Assembly (NCBI RefSeq): GCF_963677725.1
Contig: NZ_OY782507.1
Location: forward strand, 2,542,001-2,606,000
Direction of reading: 5' to 3'
Source: an uncultured Cohaesibacter sp.
GTDB taxonomy: Bacteria > Pseudomonadota > Alphaproteobacteria > Rhizobiales > Cohaesibacteraceae
Length of the DNA: 64,000 bases
The translations under genes and the position numbers were made by a program. Under the pieces are notes generated by a model. The model was not told the origin of the DNA, searched no databases, and worked only from the letters and a program-made list of their open reading frames with translations. Shown here piece by piece: positions 8,799-19,168 of the stretch; position 1 is the stretch's first letter; each line of letters begins with the position of its first letter.

Positions 8799-11735
8799 AT
8801 GAGTAACGAAAACAACAACGACAACACCAATGGCCCAACCGAGAAGAAGACCCTGTCTCTTGGTAAGAATGTCGGCCAAGGCACCGTGAGACAGAGCTTC
8901 TCGCATGGGCGCTCCAAAGCGGTGGTTGTCGAGAAAAAGAAACGTCGCTTCACCGCACCTGGTGACGCCGCGAAACCGGCTGCCAAGCCCGCTGCCGAGT
9001 CTTCGGCAAAAGAGGGTGCCAAGCCAAGCTCCAATGCGGGTCAGAACAAAGCCGCTGGTGGACAGGCCGGTGCGGCCGGTGGCAAGCCAAAGGCTGCTGG
9101 CGGTGGCAAAGGCCAGCGTCAGGGTCAACGCAACCGTCAGGGTAATGGCGGCGGCGGTCAGGCTCAGGGCGGTGCTTCTCAGCGCAATCTGACTTCTTCT
9201 GAAAATGCAAAACGTCTCCAGGCGCTTGAAGCAGCGAAAGTTCGCGCTCGCGAAATGGAAGTGCGCAAGAAAGAAGAAGAAGAGCGCCGCAAAAAAGAAG
9301 ATGCCCGTCGCAAGGTGGAAGCGGAAGAGGCTGCCAAGCGTCAGGCGGAAGAAGATGCCGCTCGCGCCAAGGCTGAAGCCGAAGCGAAAAAGGCCGAAGA
9401 AGAACGCAAGGCACGCGAAGTGGCTGAAGCTGCTGCCGCTGCCAAGGCCAAACCGGAAAAACCGGCTGAGCGCGCCCCTGCCCGTTCAGACGAACGCTCT
9501 GGCGACCGGCCTCAACGCACAGGCGATCGTCCGCCGCGCAGCGGTGATCGTCCACCACGGACCGGAGATCGCCCTCCACGCACTGGTGATCGTCCACCGC
9601 GGACCGGTGATCGTCCGCCACGGACAGGCGACCGCCCGCCGCGTGCTGGTGGTGACCGTCCAGGTGGTGCACGTCCGGGCGGCCCCCGTCCAGGCGGTGC
9701 GCGTCCAGGAGCTGGTGGCGGTTTTGCCCCGGCAGCGCCAGATCCGACTGCGGAAGGCAAGCCAGGTGCAAAAACCCTCAAGCCAGCGCCAAAGCGTGTG
9801 CGTCCGGAAGATCCGAACCGCCAGCAGCCAGCCAAACCGCGCACCGATGATCGTCGTCGCGGTCGACTGACGCTGAGCAACGCGCTGAATGAGAATGAAC
9901 GTGAACGTTCGCTCGCTTCCATGCGTCGCCGTCGCCAGAAGCAGAAAGCTGCAATGGTGGATACGCCGCGTGAAAAGGTCTTCCGCGAAGTGGTCATTCC
10001 TGAAACCATTACCGTTCAGGAACTGGCACAACGCATGACCGAACGCTCCGTTGACGTGATCAAGGTGCTGATGAAACAGGGCCAGATGGTCAAGTCTGTT
10101 GATCTCCTTGATGCAGATACTGCACAGCTGGTGGCCGAAGAGTTGGGCCACACCGTGAAACGTGTTGCTGCATCGGATGTTGAAGAAGGTCTGTTCAACA
10201 AGACTGACAGCGATGAGAGCCTTGAGTCCCGTCCAGCCGTGGTGACCATCATGGGTCACGTTGACCATGGTAAGACGTCGCTGCTTGATGCGGTTCGCGA
10301 AGAGAATGTGGTCAAGGGTGAAGCCGGTGGCATTACCCAGCATATTGGTGCTTATCAGGTCGAACAGAATGACCAGAAAATCACCTTCATCGATACTCCG
10401 GGCCACGCTGCCTTTACGGAAATGCGTGCTCGTGGTGCGAAATCGACCGATATCGTTGTTCTTGTGGTCGCTGCCGATGACGGCGTGATGCCGCAGACCA
10501 TCGAAGCGATCAACCATGCCCGCGCTGCGGACGTGCCGATCATTGTTGCCGTCAACAAGATCGACCTGCCTGCCGCTGACCCAAGCCGTGTGCGCAACGA
10601 ATTGCTGCAGCATAACGTGTTTGTCGAAAGCATGGGCGGTGACGTCCTCGAAGTGGAAGTCTCTGCAAAGCAGCGCCTCAACCTTGAAGATCTGCTTGAT
10701 GCGATCCTGATGCAGGCCGAGATTCTCGAATTGCAGGCCAACCCGACCCGCGAGGCCGATGGCATTGTGGTCGAGGCAAAGCTCGACAAGGGCCGTGGTC
10801 CTGTGGCCACCGTGCTGGTGCAGAATGGTACCCTGAAAGTCGGCGACATTGTCGTGGCTGGCGAGCAATGGGGTAAGGTCCGCGCACTGATCGATGACAA
10901 CAATGAGAAGGTCGAAGAGGCTGAACCGTCCAAACCGGTCGAAATTCTCGGCTTCGATGCCGCACCTGATGCCGGTGACCAGTTCGCTGTTGTAGAGACC
11001 GAAGGTCGTGCGCGTGAAATCACCGAATACCGGATCCGCAAGAACAAGGATCTGGCTGCGGCGAAGGCCAACAAGGGCTCGCTGGAGCAGATGCTCAGCA
11101 ATCTCAAGGCCAGTGGCGATTCCCAATCCTTCCCGCTTGTCATCAAGGGCGACGTGAAGGGCTCGGTGGAAGCCATCATGGGAGCGCTGGACAATATCGG
11201 CAACGATGAAATCTCGGCACAGATACTGCATTCCGGCGTCGGTGGTGTGACCGAATCGGATGTGACTCTGGCTGCGGCCTCCGGTGCACCGATTCTCGCC
11301 TTCAACGTGCGTGCCAACGCACAGGCGAAACAGGCTGCCGAACAGAAAGGCGTCGAGATCCGCTATTACAACATCATCTATGATCTGACCGATGATGTGA
11401 AAGCGGCGATGTCCGGTCTGTTGTCTCCAGAAGTCCGCGAGACCTTCATTGGTTACGCCGAAATCCTCGAAGTGTTCAACATCACCAAGGTTGGCAAGGT
11501 CGCAGGGTGTCGGGTTACCGAGGGCACCGTGGAACGTGGGACGGGCGTCCGCCTGCTGCGCGACAATGTGGTCATCCATACCGGTAAACTGTCGACCCTG
11601 AAACGCTTCAAGGACGAAGTGAAGGAAGTCAATGTCGGTCAGGAATGTGGTATGGCATTCGAGAATTATCAGGACCTGCGCGCAGGTGACCAGATCGAAT
11701 GTTTCCGCGTTGAAGAGATTGCACGCTCGCTGTAA
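8799..11735 (+). CDS. infB: Translation initiation factor IF-2
   Basis: IF-2 is the GTPase that brings initiator tRNA to the 30S subunit and promotes subunit joining. The 978-residue protein has a long N-terminal region (about 1-400): a Gly/Ala/Lys-rich segment, a charged coiled coil of Glu/Lys/Ala (about 130-215) and seven copies of a GDRPPRT heptad. The GTPase domain starts near residue 475 with GHVDHGKTS (G1), then DTPGHAAF (G3) and NKIDLP (G4). Domains II, III and IV follow, ending with the fMet-tRNA binding part ([21 protein letters not shown]). The core is conserved and complete. The hairpin at 11795 lies before rbfA. Confidence 0.98.
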   Translation: MSNENNNDNTNGPTEKKTLSLGKNVGQGTVRQSFSHGRSKAVVVEKKKRRFTAPGDAAKPAAKPAAESSAKEGAKPSSNAGQNKAAGGQAGAAGGKPKAAGGGKGQRQGQRNRQGNGGGGQAQGGASQRNLTSSENAKRLQALEAAKVRAREMEVRKKEEEERRKKEDARRKVEAEEAAKRQAEEDAARAKAEAEAKKAEEERKAREVAEAAAAAKAKPEKPAERAPARSDERSGDRPQRTGDRPPRSGDRPPRTGDRPPRTGDRPPRTGDRPPRTGDRPPRAGGDRPGGARPGGPRPGGARPGAGGGFAPAAPDPTAEGKPGAKTLKPAPKRVRPEDPNRQQPAKPRTDDRRRGRLTLSNALNENERERSLASMRRRRQKQKAAMVDTPREKVFREVVIPETITVQELAQRMTERSVDVIKVLMKQGQMVKSVDLLDADTAQLVAEELGHTVKRVAASDVEEGLFNKTDSDESLESRPAVVTIMGHVDHGKTSLLDAVREENVVKGEAGGITQHIGAYQVEQNDQKITFIDTPGHAAFTEMRARGAKSTDIVVLVVAADDGVMPQTIEAINHARAADVPIIVAVNKIDLPAADPSRVRNELLQHNVFVESMGGDVLEVEVSAKQRLNLEDLLDAILMQAEILELQANPTREADGIVVEAKLDKGRGPVATVLVQNGTLKVGDIVVAGEQWGKVRALIDDNNEKVEEAEPSKPVEILGFDAAPDAGDQFAVVETEGRAREITEYRIRKNKDLAAAKANKGSLEQMLSNLKASGDSQSFPLVIKGDVKGSVEAIMGALDNIGNDEISAQILHSGVGGVTESDVTLAAASGAPILAFNVRANAQAKQAAEQKGVEIRYYNIIYDLTDDVKAAMSGLLSPEVRETFIGYAEILEVFNITKVGKVAGCRVTEGTVERGTGVRLLRDNVVIHTGKLSTLKRFKDEVKEVNVGQECGMAFENYQDLRAGDQIECFRVEEIARSL
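9501..9647 (+). repeat. Seven tandem 21-base repeats inside infB
   Basis: Seven in-frame 21-base units encode [14 protein letters not shown], four GDRPPRT copies and GDRPPRA. The bases differ mostly at third positions (GATCGTCCACCG, GATCGCCCTCCA, GATCGTCCGCCA). A Gly/Pro/Arg-rich stretch ([12 protein letters not shown]) follows directly. Confidence 0.9.
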
Positions 11736-11794
11736 AGCGAGGTTTGAGCAAATCAAGCCATTGGTCAGTGACAGAATGGCTTAACCTAGTTTGG

Positions 11795-11824
11795 CGAAGG
11801 TCGAAGCGCATGCTTTGACCTTCG
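11795..11824 (+). other. Long hairpin between infB and rbfA
   Basis: CGAAGGTCGAAGC pairs with GCTTTGACCTTCG (one G-U pair) around a GCAT loop: a 13-base stem in the 192-base infB-rbfA gap. It lacks a strong U-run (GTGCATTTTACT follows), so it could be a weak terminator, an mRNA processing site or a stability element. Confidence 0.5.
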
Positions 11825-11927
11825 TGCATTTTACTGTACAGACGACTGGAACCGGGTAAACCGGGTCTGATATCCGGCAGGGTCGGTCCAACCCCGGTCC
11901 CTGTCCTCAACTTTTTGGAAAAAGAGC

Positions 11928-12350
11928 ATGGGACGTGGTTCTCACAAGGGCGGTGGCATGCCATCGCAACGCCAGCTGCGCGTCGGCGAGTTGGTTCGCA
12001 AATCCCTATCTGAATGCCTGACTCGAGGCGAAATCATTGATCCGCTTCTGGAGACCCATGTGATCTCCATTCCCGAAGTGCGCATGAGCCCTGACCTGAC
12101 GCTGGCAACCGCCTTTGTCATGCCGCTTGGCGCACCCGGTCAGGAAAAGGAAATCGTTGATGCGCTGAACGGGCACAAGAAATATCTGCGTGGCCGGTTG
12201 GGCCGCGACCTGACTATGAAACATACGCCGGATCTGCGCTTCCGCTATGATGAAACCTTCGATGAGGCCTCCCGGATTGATGCGCTGTTAAGCTCCCCGC
12301 AGGTGCGGCAGGATCTCAAGCATGACGATGATGATGGCGACGATGCGTGA
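11928..12350 (+). CDS. rbfA: Ribosome-binding factor A
   Basis: RbfA binds helix 44/45 of 16S rRNA during 30S maturation. The 140-residue protein has the KH-like fold signature: SQRQLRVGELVRKSLSECL at the start, then LATAFVMPLG and the ending LRFRYDETFDEASRIDALL. The N-terminal Gly/Ser/His-rich lead and the acidic C-terminus (KHDDDDGDDA) are family extras. It ends ten bases before the truB start I prefer; an alternative truB start would lie inside it. Confidence 0.96.
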   Translation: MGRGSHKGGGMPSQRQLRVGELVRKSLSECLTRGEIIDPLLETHVISIPEVRMSPDLTLATAFVMPLGAPGQEKEIVDALNGHKKYLRGRLGRDLTMKHTPDLRFRYDETFDEASRIDALLSSPQVRQDLKHDDDDGDDA

Positions 12351-12360
12351 AGGGGCCGGA

Positions 12361-13440
12361 ATGACTGAAGACCAGATCGAAGGGGGCGATTCCCGTTCCG
12401 ACGAGGATGCCCCACGCAAGCCACGCAAAAAAAAGCAACAATTTCGCGCCAAGCGCCGCACTGATGTGCATGGATGGATTGCCCTCGACAAGCCACTCAA
12501 CATGACCTCGACCCAGGCCGTAGGTGCCATCAAGCGGATTTTCAACGTCAAGAAAGTCGGTCATGCCGGCACCCTTGATCCGCTGGCGACCGGCTGTTTG
12601 CCGATAGCCATCGGGGAAGCAACCAAGACTGTATCTTTCGTCATGGACGGGGTGAAGGAATATGAATTCACGGTGCGTTGGGGCGAGGAAACCGCGACCG
12701 ACGACGCCGAAGGGGAGCTGATCGACAGCTCGGCCCACCGTCCGAGCGAAGACGAGATCGATGCTTGTCTTGAGCATTTTACCGGCACCATCATGCAGGT
12801 GCCGCCCGCCTTCTCGGCGATCAAGGTCAATGGCGAACGCGCCTATGATCTCGCGCGCGACGGGGAAGAGGTGAAATTGGCCGCCCGGCCGATCACCGTG
12901 CATGATCTGGAGCTTGTCGAGGTTATCGACGAGGATACCGCTGTTTTTGTCGCTGAATGTTCCAAAGGCACCTATGTCAGGTCGCTGGCGCGGGATATTG
13001 GGCGACATCTTGGAACGCGTGGCCATGTGATTGGCCTGCGTCGGCTCATTTCCGGCCCATTTCGTGAGGAAATGCTAATTTCGCTGGACGATTTGGAAAG
13101 GTTGAGCCATAGTGCGCCCGACGAGCCAGGGCCAAAAACCGGGCTCGCTGATGCCTTGCTTCCTGTGGAGACCGCGCTGGACGACATCCCGGCACTGGCC
13201 ATAAACAGGAATGCCGCAGCAAGATTGCGCCGAGGTCAATCGGTGCTGCTGCGAGGACAGGATGCTCCCATCGAAGGTTATGCCGCTGCTATGAATGCCG
13301 GCATATTGATCGCAATTTGCGAAATCATCGAGGGAGAACTCTGGCCGAGGCGCGTTTTCAATCTGCCTGATCATCCACCCGTTTTCACCAATGGGGATCA
13401 GCAAAACAATCAAGGAGAAAACGATGTCGATCACTGCTGA
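12361..13440 (+). CDS. truB: tRNA pseudouridine(55) synthase
   Basis: TruB makes pseudouridine 55 in the T-loop of tRNAs. The 359-residue product has the catalytic block [20 protein letters not shown], whose Asp is the nucleophile, near residue 70, the [13 protein letters not shown] motif, and the C-terminal PUA-like part. A basic N-terminal tail ([14 protein letters not shown]) precedes the domain. The ATG at 12361 is preferred because AAGGGG precedes it and the protein then starts cleanly after rbfA; an upstream ATG at 12322 lies inside rbfA. The C-terminus runs past the start of rpsO: the last 17 bases overlap it, so the rpsO ribosome binding site lies inside truB. Confidence 0.95.
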   Translation: MTEDQIEGGDSRSDEDAPRKPRKKKQQFRAKRRTDVHGWIALDKPLNMTSTQAVGAIKRIFNVKKVGHAGTLDPLATGCLPIAIGEATKTVSFVMDGVKEYEFTVRWGEETATDDAEGELIDSSAHRPSEDEIDACLEHFTGTIMQVPPAFSAIKVNGERAYDLARDGEEVKLAARPITVHDLELVEVIDEDTAVFVAECSKGTYVRSLARDIGRHLGTRGHVIGLRRLISGPFREEMLISLDDLERLSHSAPDEPGPKTGLADALLPVETALDDIPALAINRNAAARLRRGQSVLLRGQDAPIEGYAAAMNAGILIAICEIIEGELWPRRVFNLPDHPPVFTNGDQQNNQGENDVDHC

Positions 13441-13693
13441 ACGTAAGCAAGAACTGATCAAAGAATATGCCACCAAAGAAGGCGACACCGGTTCCCCTGA
13501 GGTCCAGGTTGCTGTTCTTTCCGAGCGGATTTCCAATCTTACTGAGCACTTCAAGTCTCACAAGAAAGACAACCACTCACGCCGTGGCCTTCTGAAACTG
13601 GTTTCCCAGCGTCGTAAGCTGCTTGACTATGTCAAAGCAAAAGACGAAGCGCGTTATCAGGATCTGATCAAGCGTCTGAAACTGCGTCGCTAA
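13424..13693 (+). CDS. rpsO: Ribosomal protein S15
   Basis: S15 binds 16S rRNA helices 20-22 early in 30S assembly. The 89-residue sequence ([56 protein letters not shown]) is full-length and typical. The ATG at 13424 follows AAGGAG by six bases; an upstream in-frame ATG at 13391 would add 11 residues absent in the family. A strong terminator follows. Confidence 0.98.
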   Translation: MSITAERKQELIKEYATKEGDTGSPEVQVAVLSERISNLTEHFKSHKKDNHSRRGLLKLVSQRRKLLDYVKAKDEARYQDLIKRLKLRR

Positions 13694-13698
13694 TCCAA

Positions 13699-13733
13699 AA
13701 AAACGCGGCAGCCACAAGGTTGCCGCGTTTTTG
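13699..13733 (+). terminator. Rho-independent terminator after rpsO
   Basis: AACGCGGCA and TGCCGCGTT flank the loop GCCACAAGGT, followed by TTTTGAT and preceded by an A-run. It closes the rimP-rpsO operon. Confidence 0.88.
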
Positions 13734-14054
13734 ATATTTGGTGGTCCACAAGATTCTAACGAAGCATTAAGTAATGGGACCCTGTTTCCCCCGCAATAGA
13801 TGCATTCATTGTGCAATTGGCTTGCATTCGGGGAAAGTCCATAGGCCGCTCTGGTTCTTCGCAACCAGAAAAGCTAAACACAGAAGATGAATCAGTGCCG
13901 AAACGGATATGCTGATTCAATGTCTCACTGGCAGGATTGCCAGCAGCTTTTTCCCCTTGTCCTGACAAGCTGCTCGTTGTCTTGCCCGTGAGTGATCTCA
14001 ATCACGCTCCACCTTTGTCCGTATATTGGAGCAGTATGCAAAGAGGACATTTAA
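13734..14054 (+). promoter_or_regulatory. rpsO-pnp intergenic region, presumed pnp promoter and leader
   Basis: These 321 bases hold no gene I can support on either strand. Because a terminator precedes them, pnp needs its own promoter here. AGAGGAC precedes the pnp ATG as a ribosome binding site. In enterobacteria the pnp leader is a site of autoregulation by RNase III; no matching long hairpin was recognised here. Confidence 0.4.
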
Positions 14055-16181
14055 ATGTTCGATATTCAACGTGAAGAAATTGAATGGGGCGGCCAAACGC
14101 TGACCCTGGAAACCGGCAAGGTTGCCCGTCAGGCTGACGGCGCCGTGGTCGCTTCTCTGGGCGGCACCACCGTTCTGGCCACCGTCGTTTCGGCCAAACA
14201 GCCAAAACCGGGCCTCGATTTCTTCCCACTGACCGTCAATTATCAGGAAAAAGCTTATGCTGCTGGTAAGATTCCTGGCGGTTATTTCAAGCGTGAAGGC
14301 CGTCCGAGCGAGAAAGAAACTCTCGTTTCGCGCCTGATCGACCGTCCGATCCGTCCGCTGTTTGTTGAAGGCTACAAGTGCGAAACCCAGGTCATCATCA
14401 CCGTGATGAGCCATGACATGGAAAATGACCCGGACATTCTGGCAATGGTTGCAGCCTCTGCTGCCCTGACCCTGTCCGGTGTGCCTTTCATGGGTCCGAT
14501 CGGCGGCGCGCGCGTTGGCCTGATCAATGACGAATTCGTGCTCAACCCACCCGTTGACCAGATGGAAGAATCCAAACTGAACCTGATCGTTGCCGGTACG
14601 TCCGATGCGGTTCTGATGGTGGAATCCGAAGCACAGAATCTGTCCGAGCAGACCATGCTCGACGCAGTGATGTTCGGTCATCGCGGTTTCCAGCCAGTGA
14701 TCGAAGCGATCATCAATCTGGCTGAAAAAGCAGCCAAAGAGCCTCGCGATTTCGTCACCCCTGACAATAGCGAGCTGAAAGCCAAAGTGACCGAGATTGT
14801 CGGCACCGAGCTGGCTGATGCCTACAAAATCACGTCCAAAACCGAGCGCCGCGATGCGGTTGATGCGGTGAAGGCAAAAGTGGTTGAAGCTCTCTGCGAC
14901 GAAGAAAACGAAGAAGCTCCGGCCAAATCGCTGGTTGGCGACGTCTTCAAAAAGGTTGAAGCGGGCATCGTCCGTGGACAGATCATCGACACCGGATCCC
15001 GTATCGATGGCCGTGATCTCTCCACCGTACGCAAGATTGTGTCTGAAGTCGGCACCCTGCCACGTACCCACGGCTCTGCTCTGTTCACCCGCGGTGAAAC
15101 ACAGGCGATTGTTGTAGCGACTCTGGGCACCGGTGACGACGAGCAGTTTGTCGACGCGCTTGAAGGCACCTACAAGGAAACCTTCCTGCTGCATTACAAC
15201 TTCCCTCCATTCTCCGTTGGTGAAGCTGGCCGTATGGGTTCCCCTGGACGTCGTGAAATCGGTCATGGCAAACTGGCATGGCGCGCTGTTCGTCCGGTTC
15301 TGCCTGCACATCATGATTTCCCATACACGTTGCGTGTTGTCTCCGAGATCACCGAATCCAACGGCTCCTCCTCAATGGCCACCGTTTGCGGCACCTCTCT
15401 GGCCTTGATGGATGCGGGTGTGCCTCTGAAGGCCCCTGTTGCCGGTATCGCCATGGGTCTGATCAAGGAAGGCGAGAAATTTGCTGTCCTGTCCGATATT
15501 CTGGGTGACGAAGATCATCTGGGCGACATGGACTTCAAAGTGGCTGGTACGTCTGATGGCATCACCTCGCTGCAGATGGACATCAAGATCGACGGCATCA
15601 CCGAAGAGATCATGAAAGTCGCTCTGGAGCAGGCCAAAGGCGGTCGTCTCCACATTCTGGGTGAAATGAGCAACGCTCTGTCCGAAGCCCGTCCGGAAGT
15701 TGGTGAGCATGCACCACGCATCGAAACCATTAAGATTCCGGTCGACAAGATCCGTGAAGTCATCGGCTCCGGCGGCAAGGTCATCCGTGAAATCGTCGAG
15801 AAAACCGGCGCGAAGATCGACATCAATGACGACGGCACCATCAAGGTTGCCTCTTCTGATGGCGCAGCGATCACCGCTGCTATCAACTGGATCAAATCGA
15901 TTGCAGCTGAGCCGGAAGTCGGTGAAATCTACAAAGGCAAGGTTGTTAAAACCGTTGATTTCGGCGCTTTCGTCAACTTCTTCGGCGCTCGTGACGGTCT
16001 GGTTCATATTTCCCAATTGACCCCGAAACGCACCAACAAGGTGACTGACGTGGTCAAGGAAGGCGATGCAGTCTTCGTCAAGCTGCTTGGCTTTGATGAG
16101 CGCGGCAAAGTTCGCCTGTCGATGAAGATGGTCGATCAGGAAAGTGGCGAAGAAATCAAAGAAGAGAAGAATGAGGACTAA
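14055..16181 (+). CDS. pnp: Polyribonucleotide nucleotidyltransferase (PNPase)
   Basis: PNPase degrades RNA 3' to 5' with phosphate and is a degradosome component. The 708-residue protein has two RNase PH domains (about 1-215 and 310-540; the second holds the [20 protein letters not shown] and [10 protein letters not shown] sites), an alpha-helical linker between them, a KH domain ([20 protein letters not shown], near 560) and a C-terminal S1 domain ([20 protein letters not shown], near 620). It ends with a charged tail. Length and order are as in the family. A strong terminator follows 37 bases after the stop. Confidence 0.98.
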   Translation: MFDIQREEIEWGGQTLTLETGKVARQADGAVVASLGGTTVLATVVSAKQPKPGLDFFPLTVNYQEKAYAAGKIPGGYFKREGRPSEKETLVSRLIDRPIRPLFVEGYKCETQVIITVMSHDMENDPDILAMVAASAALTLSGVPFMGPIGGARVGLINDEFVLNPPVDQMEESKLNLIVAGTSDAVLMVESEAQNLSEQTMLDAVMFGHRGFQPVIEAIINLAEKAAKEPRDFVTPDNSELKAKVTEIVGTELADAYKITSKTERRDAVDAVKAKVVEALCDEENEEAPAKSLVGDVFKKVEAGIVRGQIIDTGSRIDGRDLSTVRKIVSEVGTLPRTHGSALFTRGETQAIVVATLGTGDDEQFVDALEGTYKETFLLHYNFPPFSVGEAGRMGSPGRREIGHGKLAWRAVRPVLPAHHDFPYTLRVVSEITESNGSSSMATVCGTSLALMDAGVPLKAPVAGIAMGLIKEGEKFAVLSDILGDEDHLGDMDFKVAGTSDGITSLQMDIKIDGITEEIMKVALEQAKGGRLHILGEMSNALSEARPEVGEHAPRIETIKIPVDKIREVIGSGGKVIREIVEKTGAKIDINDDGTIKVASSDGAAITAAINWIKSIAAEPEVGEIYKGKVVKTVDFGAFVNFFGARDGLVHISQLTPKRTNKVTDVVKEGDAVFVKLLGFDERGKVRLSMKMVDQESGEEIKEEKNED

Positions 16182-16218
16182 GCGCCTCGGTCGTCTCGGC
16201 CTTTAGATGAAACAGAAA

Positions 16219-16251
16219 AGCCCGTCAGATCCGTTCTGACGGGCTTTTTTT
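16219..16251 (+). terminator. Rho-independent terminator after pnp
   Basis: AGCCCGTCAGA and TCTGACGGGCT form a perfect stem around TCCGT, followed by seven T residues. It lies between pnp and the convergent GGDEF/EAL gene. Confidence 0.92.
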
Positions 16252-16315
16252 ATGGCGCAGGATCATCCATCCATGATTTGGGATTTATGGTCGCTGCGGG
16301 GCCTTAGAGCTGCTT

Positions 16316-17890
16316 TCAGGCGCAGAAATTTGAATTGCGGATCAGTTTGAGGCCATGAAGCTCCCTTTCCATCAATGGCTCCGGATCGGTCATCTCAAAA
16401 CCGGGCACATTGTCAAGATCATGAGGTCGGTCAAGCAGAAAGCCTTGCGCGTGGTCACAGCCGGCAATGCGCAACAATTCCATAGTTTCCTTGTCCTCGA
16501 TTCCTTCGGCTGTAATCGAGACATCAAGGCTCTTGCCGATGCCGATGACGGCAGAAATGATCGCCATATTGCCGTTACTCTGGTTGAGGTCGCGGACAAA
16601 GGAACGATCCAGCTTGATCTTGTCAATCGGGAAGGCGGACAGATAGCTCAGGGATGAATAGCCAGTGCCAAAGTCATCAAGTGCAATCGAAATGCCCATG
16701 GCGCGCAGCTGGTTGAGGGTTTCGATGGTGCGCTGGCTGGTCTGGATGAACAGGCTCTCGGTCACTTCCAGTTCCAGGCGCTCCGGCGGCAAGCCGGTTT
16801 CCTCCAGAATGCGGGCGACATTGGGCACCAGATCGGCTTTCTGGAACTGGATCGGCGAGAGATTGACTGCAACCTTCAAAGGTTGGCGCCAACTGGCGGC
16901 CCGGCGACAAGCTTCTCTGAGGGCGTAATCGGAGAGAGGCAGAATCAAGCCATTGCGTTCAGCCAGCGGAATAAAAGTACCGGGGGAAATCCAGCCACGT
17001 GTCGGGTGGTTCCATCGCATCAGCGCCTCGAAGCCAACCTGCTTGCCGGTCTTGAGGCAAAATTGGCCCTGATAATGGAGGCAGAATTCACGATTGGCGA
17101 TGGACTTGCCCATTTCCTGCGACAATTCATGGTCGATATGGGCGCGCACATCCTGGCGCGGCTCAAACTTGCAGACCTGATCGCGGCCATCCTGTTTGGC
17201 ACGCAGCAAGGCCATTTTGGCATGCTGCAGCAGATTGGCGGTGCGGTATCCATGGTCTGGAAACAGCACAAAGCCGCCAGAGACAGTGATGTCAATCGGG
17301 CGGCCATGAAAGCGATAAGACTGTTTGAGATAGGAATGCAAGACATCGATGCGCATGGGGAAGTCTTTGCTGGTGCCCACATCATCGAGGAGAATTGCAA
17401 ATTCATTGCCCGACAGCCTTGCAACCAGTTTGGGATCTCTCTGAAAATGCTGCAGGCGGTTGGCAAATTCCTGCAGCAAAAGGTCTCCATTCTCTGTTCC
17501 CAGGATCGTATCCAGCTCCTTGAAGCGATCAATATCCACCAGTAACAGCGCGAAAGGCGTATTTTGATATTGTGGGGTCCGCACGCGATTATGAAGCTTT
17601 GCGAGAAAGAGTTGACGATTAGCCAGACCGGTCAAATTGTCTTTGGACTTGAGCTCTTCGACATAGGTCTGATCTCGCTCGAACCTACCTTTGGCTCCTC
17701 TGACGGTATCCAGAAAGGTATGCCCTGCCAGAAGACCGAGCATCAGGATCGGGATCTGGCGGATCAATGGATCGTTGAAGTGAGACAAGCTCAAAGCAAC
17801 AAGCATCATCATTCCAAGGGAGACGAGCCTGATGGTCATATTCAGGTGCGGATTGCGCTGCAAGTGTGGACCCAATGTTTCTGGCATCAC
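16316..17890 (-). CDS. Membrane GGDEF/EAL protein, probable c-di-GMP phosphodiesterase
   Basis: A 524-residue inner-membrane protein. Two hydrophobic segments (about 20-35 and 44-60) are followed by a GGDEF domain (about 80-245) and an EAL domain (about 260-510). The GGDEF active-site motif reads SGNEF at 160-164, so cyclase activity is unlikely; the domain may bind GTP or serve as a dimer platform. The EAL domain keeps its signatures: FEALMRW at 287-293, the metal-binding DDFGTGYSSL and the later DKIKLDRSFV. I therefore infer hydrolysis of c-di-GMP. The gene is convergent with pnp and alone on its strand; the 390 bases upstream are AT-rich. Confidence 0.9.
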   Translation of the reverse strand: MMPETLGPHLQRNPHLNMTIRLVSLGMMMLVALSLSHFNDPLIRQIPILMLGLLAGHTFLDTVRGAKGRFERDQTYVEELKSKDNLTGLANRQLFLAKLHNRVRTPQYQNTPFALLLVDIDRFKELDTILGTENGDLLLQEFANRLQHFQRDPKLVARLSGNEFAILLDDVGTSKDFPMRIDVLHSYLKQSYRFHGRPIDITVSGGFVLFPDHGYRTANLLQHAKMALLRAKQDGRDQVCKFEPRQDVRAHIDHELSQEMGKSIANREFCLHYQGQFCLKTGKQVGFEALMRWNHPTRGWISPGTFIPLAERNGLILPLSDYALREACRRAASWRQPLKVAVNLSPIQFQKADLVPNVARILEETGLPPERLELEVTESLFIQTSQRTIETLNQLRAMGISIALDDFGTGYSSLSYLSAFPIDKIKLDRSFVRDLNQSNGNMAIISAVIGIGKSLDVSITAEGIEDKETMELLRIAGCDHAQGFLLDRPHDLDNVPGFEMTDPEPLMERELHGLKLIRNSNFCA

Positions 17891-18283
17891 TATTCTCAGA
17901 GTTAACCAACCTTCAAGGAGAATAGGGGCCGTTTGTTAAGAAACGTCACACTTTTTTGGTTAACAGAATCTAATATTGGACAATCAGGAGTATTTTACAC
18001 CAAAGAATATTGGGATCTTTGAAAAAGAGCTTTTCAATTGTCATTCGACTTACATAAAGACAATTCTGGCAAGAATAAATATAGAGCGACTCTCGGGAAC
18101 ACCCATTCTCCAGAATGCAATAATATGCTGAGAGATGGCGTTTCAATCTAAACCGATGACCCGGTTTGTTGTCAAACGCTCTGGATCGGAGGCTGCCTAT
18201 TGAGCGTGGCTGCTCCCTTGTTTCATAGAAAGCGACTGCCCGTCTCAAGCCTTTGCTGGCTTCCGGCCGGAAAGGAATTTAAA
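17891..18283. other. Gene-free AT-rich region between fabI and the GGDEF/EAL gene
   Basis: No open frame here looks coding. The region must hold the promoter of the minus-strand GGDEF/EAL gene. It contains several short inverted repeats: AATTGTC with GACAATT about 20 bases apart, and a perfect 12-base palindrome TTCCGGCCGGAA at 18261-18272 beside the fabI terminator. No function can be assigned. Confidence 0.4.
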
Positions 18284-18312
18284 CAAAAAAAGAGGGCAAA
18301 GCCCTCTTTTAA
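18284..18312 (-). terminator. Rho-independent terminator after fabI
   Basis: On the minus strand the stem AAAGAGGGC/GCCCTCTTT is followed by a seven-T run (TTTTTTTG). An A-run precedes it, so it could act in both directions. Confidence 0.85.
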
Positions 18313-18341
18313 ATTTCATACCAGTCAGCTCAATCAGTTGA

Positions 18342-19154
18342 TCACTGGTTGGATTTTTCCATCTTGAACAATGTCTCAAGCGTTGGCATCGAAATGCAGT
18401 TATATCCTGCATCAACGAAATGCACTTCGCCAGTGACTTTCTTGGACAGATCCGAAAGCAAGTAAAGCGCTGTGCCACCGACATCTTCAATGGTGCAGAC
18501 TTCGCGCAGCGGATTGTTGTCGCGCTGGTAATTATACATGACGCGGGCATCGGAAATGCCCGCCCCGGCCAGCGTGCGTACCGGTCCGGCAGAAATCGCG
18601 TTGACACGAATGGCCGATGGGCCAAAATCATAGGCGAGATAGCGAACCGAGGCTTCGAGTGCGGCTTTGGCCACGCCCATGACATTATAGTTCGGCATCA
18701 CCCGGATCGACCCGGCATAGGTCAGGGTGATCATTGATCCGCCCTCGGTCATCAGATCTGCTGCCCGCTTGGCAATCTCGGTGAAGGAGAAGCAGGAAAT
18801 GACCATCGTGCGCGAGAAATTATCCCGGCTGGTATCGGCGTAGCGGCCTTTGAGCTCATTCTTGTCAGAGAAGCCAATGGCGTGAACGATGAAGTCGATC
18901 TTGCCCCAGCGTTCCTTGAGCCCATCAAAGACCGCGTCAACCGACGACAGATCCTCGACATCACATGGCAGAACAAAGTCCGACCCCAGCTTTTCCGCCA
19001 GTGGCTTGACCCGTTTGCCCAATGCTTCCCCCTGATAGGTGAAAGCCAGCTCTGCCCCTTGATCGTGCAACATCTGGGCGATACCCCAAGCAATCGAATT
19101 GCTGTTGGCAACACCCATGATGAGGCCACGTTTTCCCTGCATCAGACCTGTCAT
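18342..19154 (-). CDS. fabI: Enoyl-[acyl-carrier-protein] reductase
   Basis: FabI reduces the trans-2-enoyl-ACP double bond, the last step of each fatty-acid elongation round. The 270-residue short-chain dehydrogenase-like protein has the FabI form of the nucleotide-binding motif (GVANSNSIAWGIA) and the active-site Tyr/Lys pair in NYNVMGVAKAALEAS. Its Tyr-x6-Lys spacing separates FabI from ordinary SDRs. The C-terminal GEVHFVDAGYNCISMP is typical. It is the last gene of fabA-fabB-fabI; fabB ends 14 bases upstream. Confidence 0.96.
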   Translation of the reverse strand: MTGLMQGKRGLIMGVANSNSIAWGIAQMLHDQGAELAFTYQGEALGKRVKPLAEKLGSDFVLPCDVEDLSSVDAVFDGLKERWGKIDFIVHAIGFSDKNELKGRYADTSRDNFSRTMVISCFSFTEIAKRAADLMTEGGSMITLTYAGSIRVMPNYNVMGVAKAALEASVRYLAYDFGPSAIRVNAISAGPVRTLAGAGISDARVMYNYQRDNNPLREVCTIEDVGGTALYLLSDLSKKVTGEVHFVDAGYNCISMPTLETLFKMEKSNQ

Positions 19155-19168
19155 GCTTTTGGACGCCC

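Noticed and set aside
9486..11756. 756-codon frame antisense to infB
   Set aside because: It is a mirror of the infB codons (GC-rich third positions keep the opposite strand open), with His/Asp/Ala-rich low-information sequence and no family motif.
13998..15314. 438-codon frame antisense to pnp
   Set aside because: pnp is certain by sequence; the opposite frame is compositionally odd and has no motif.
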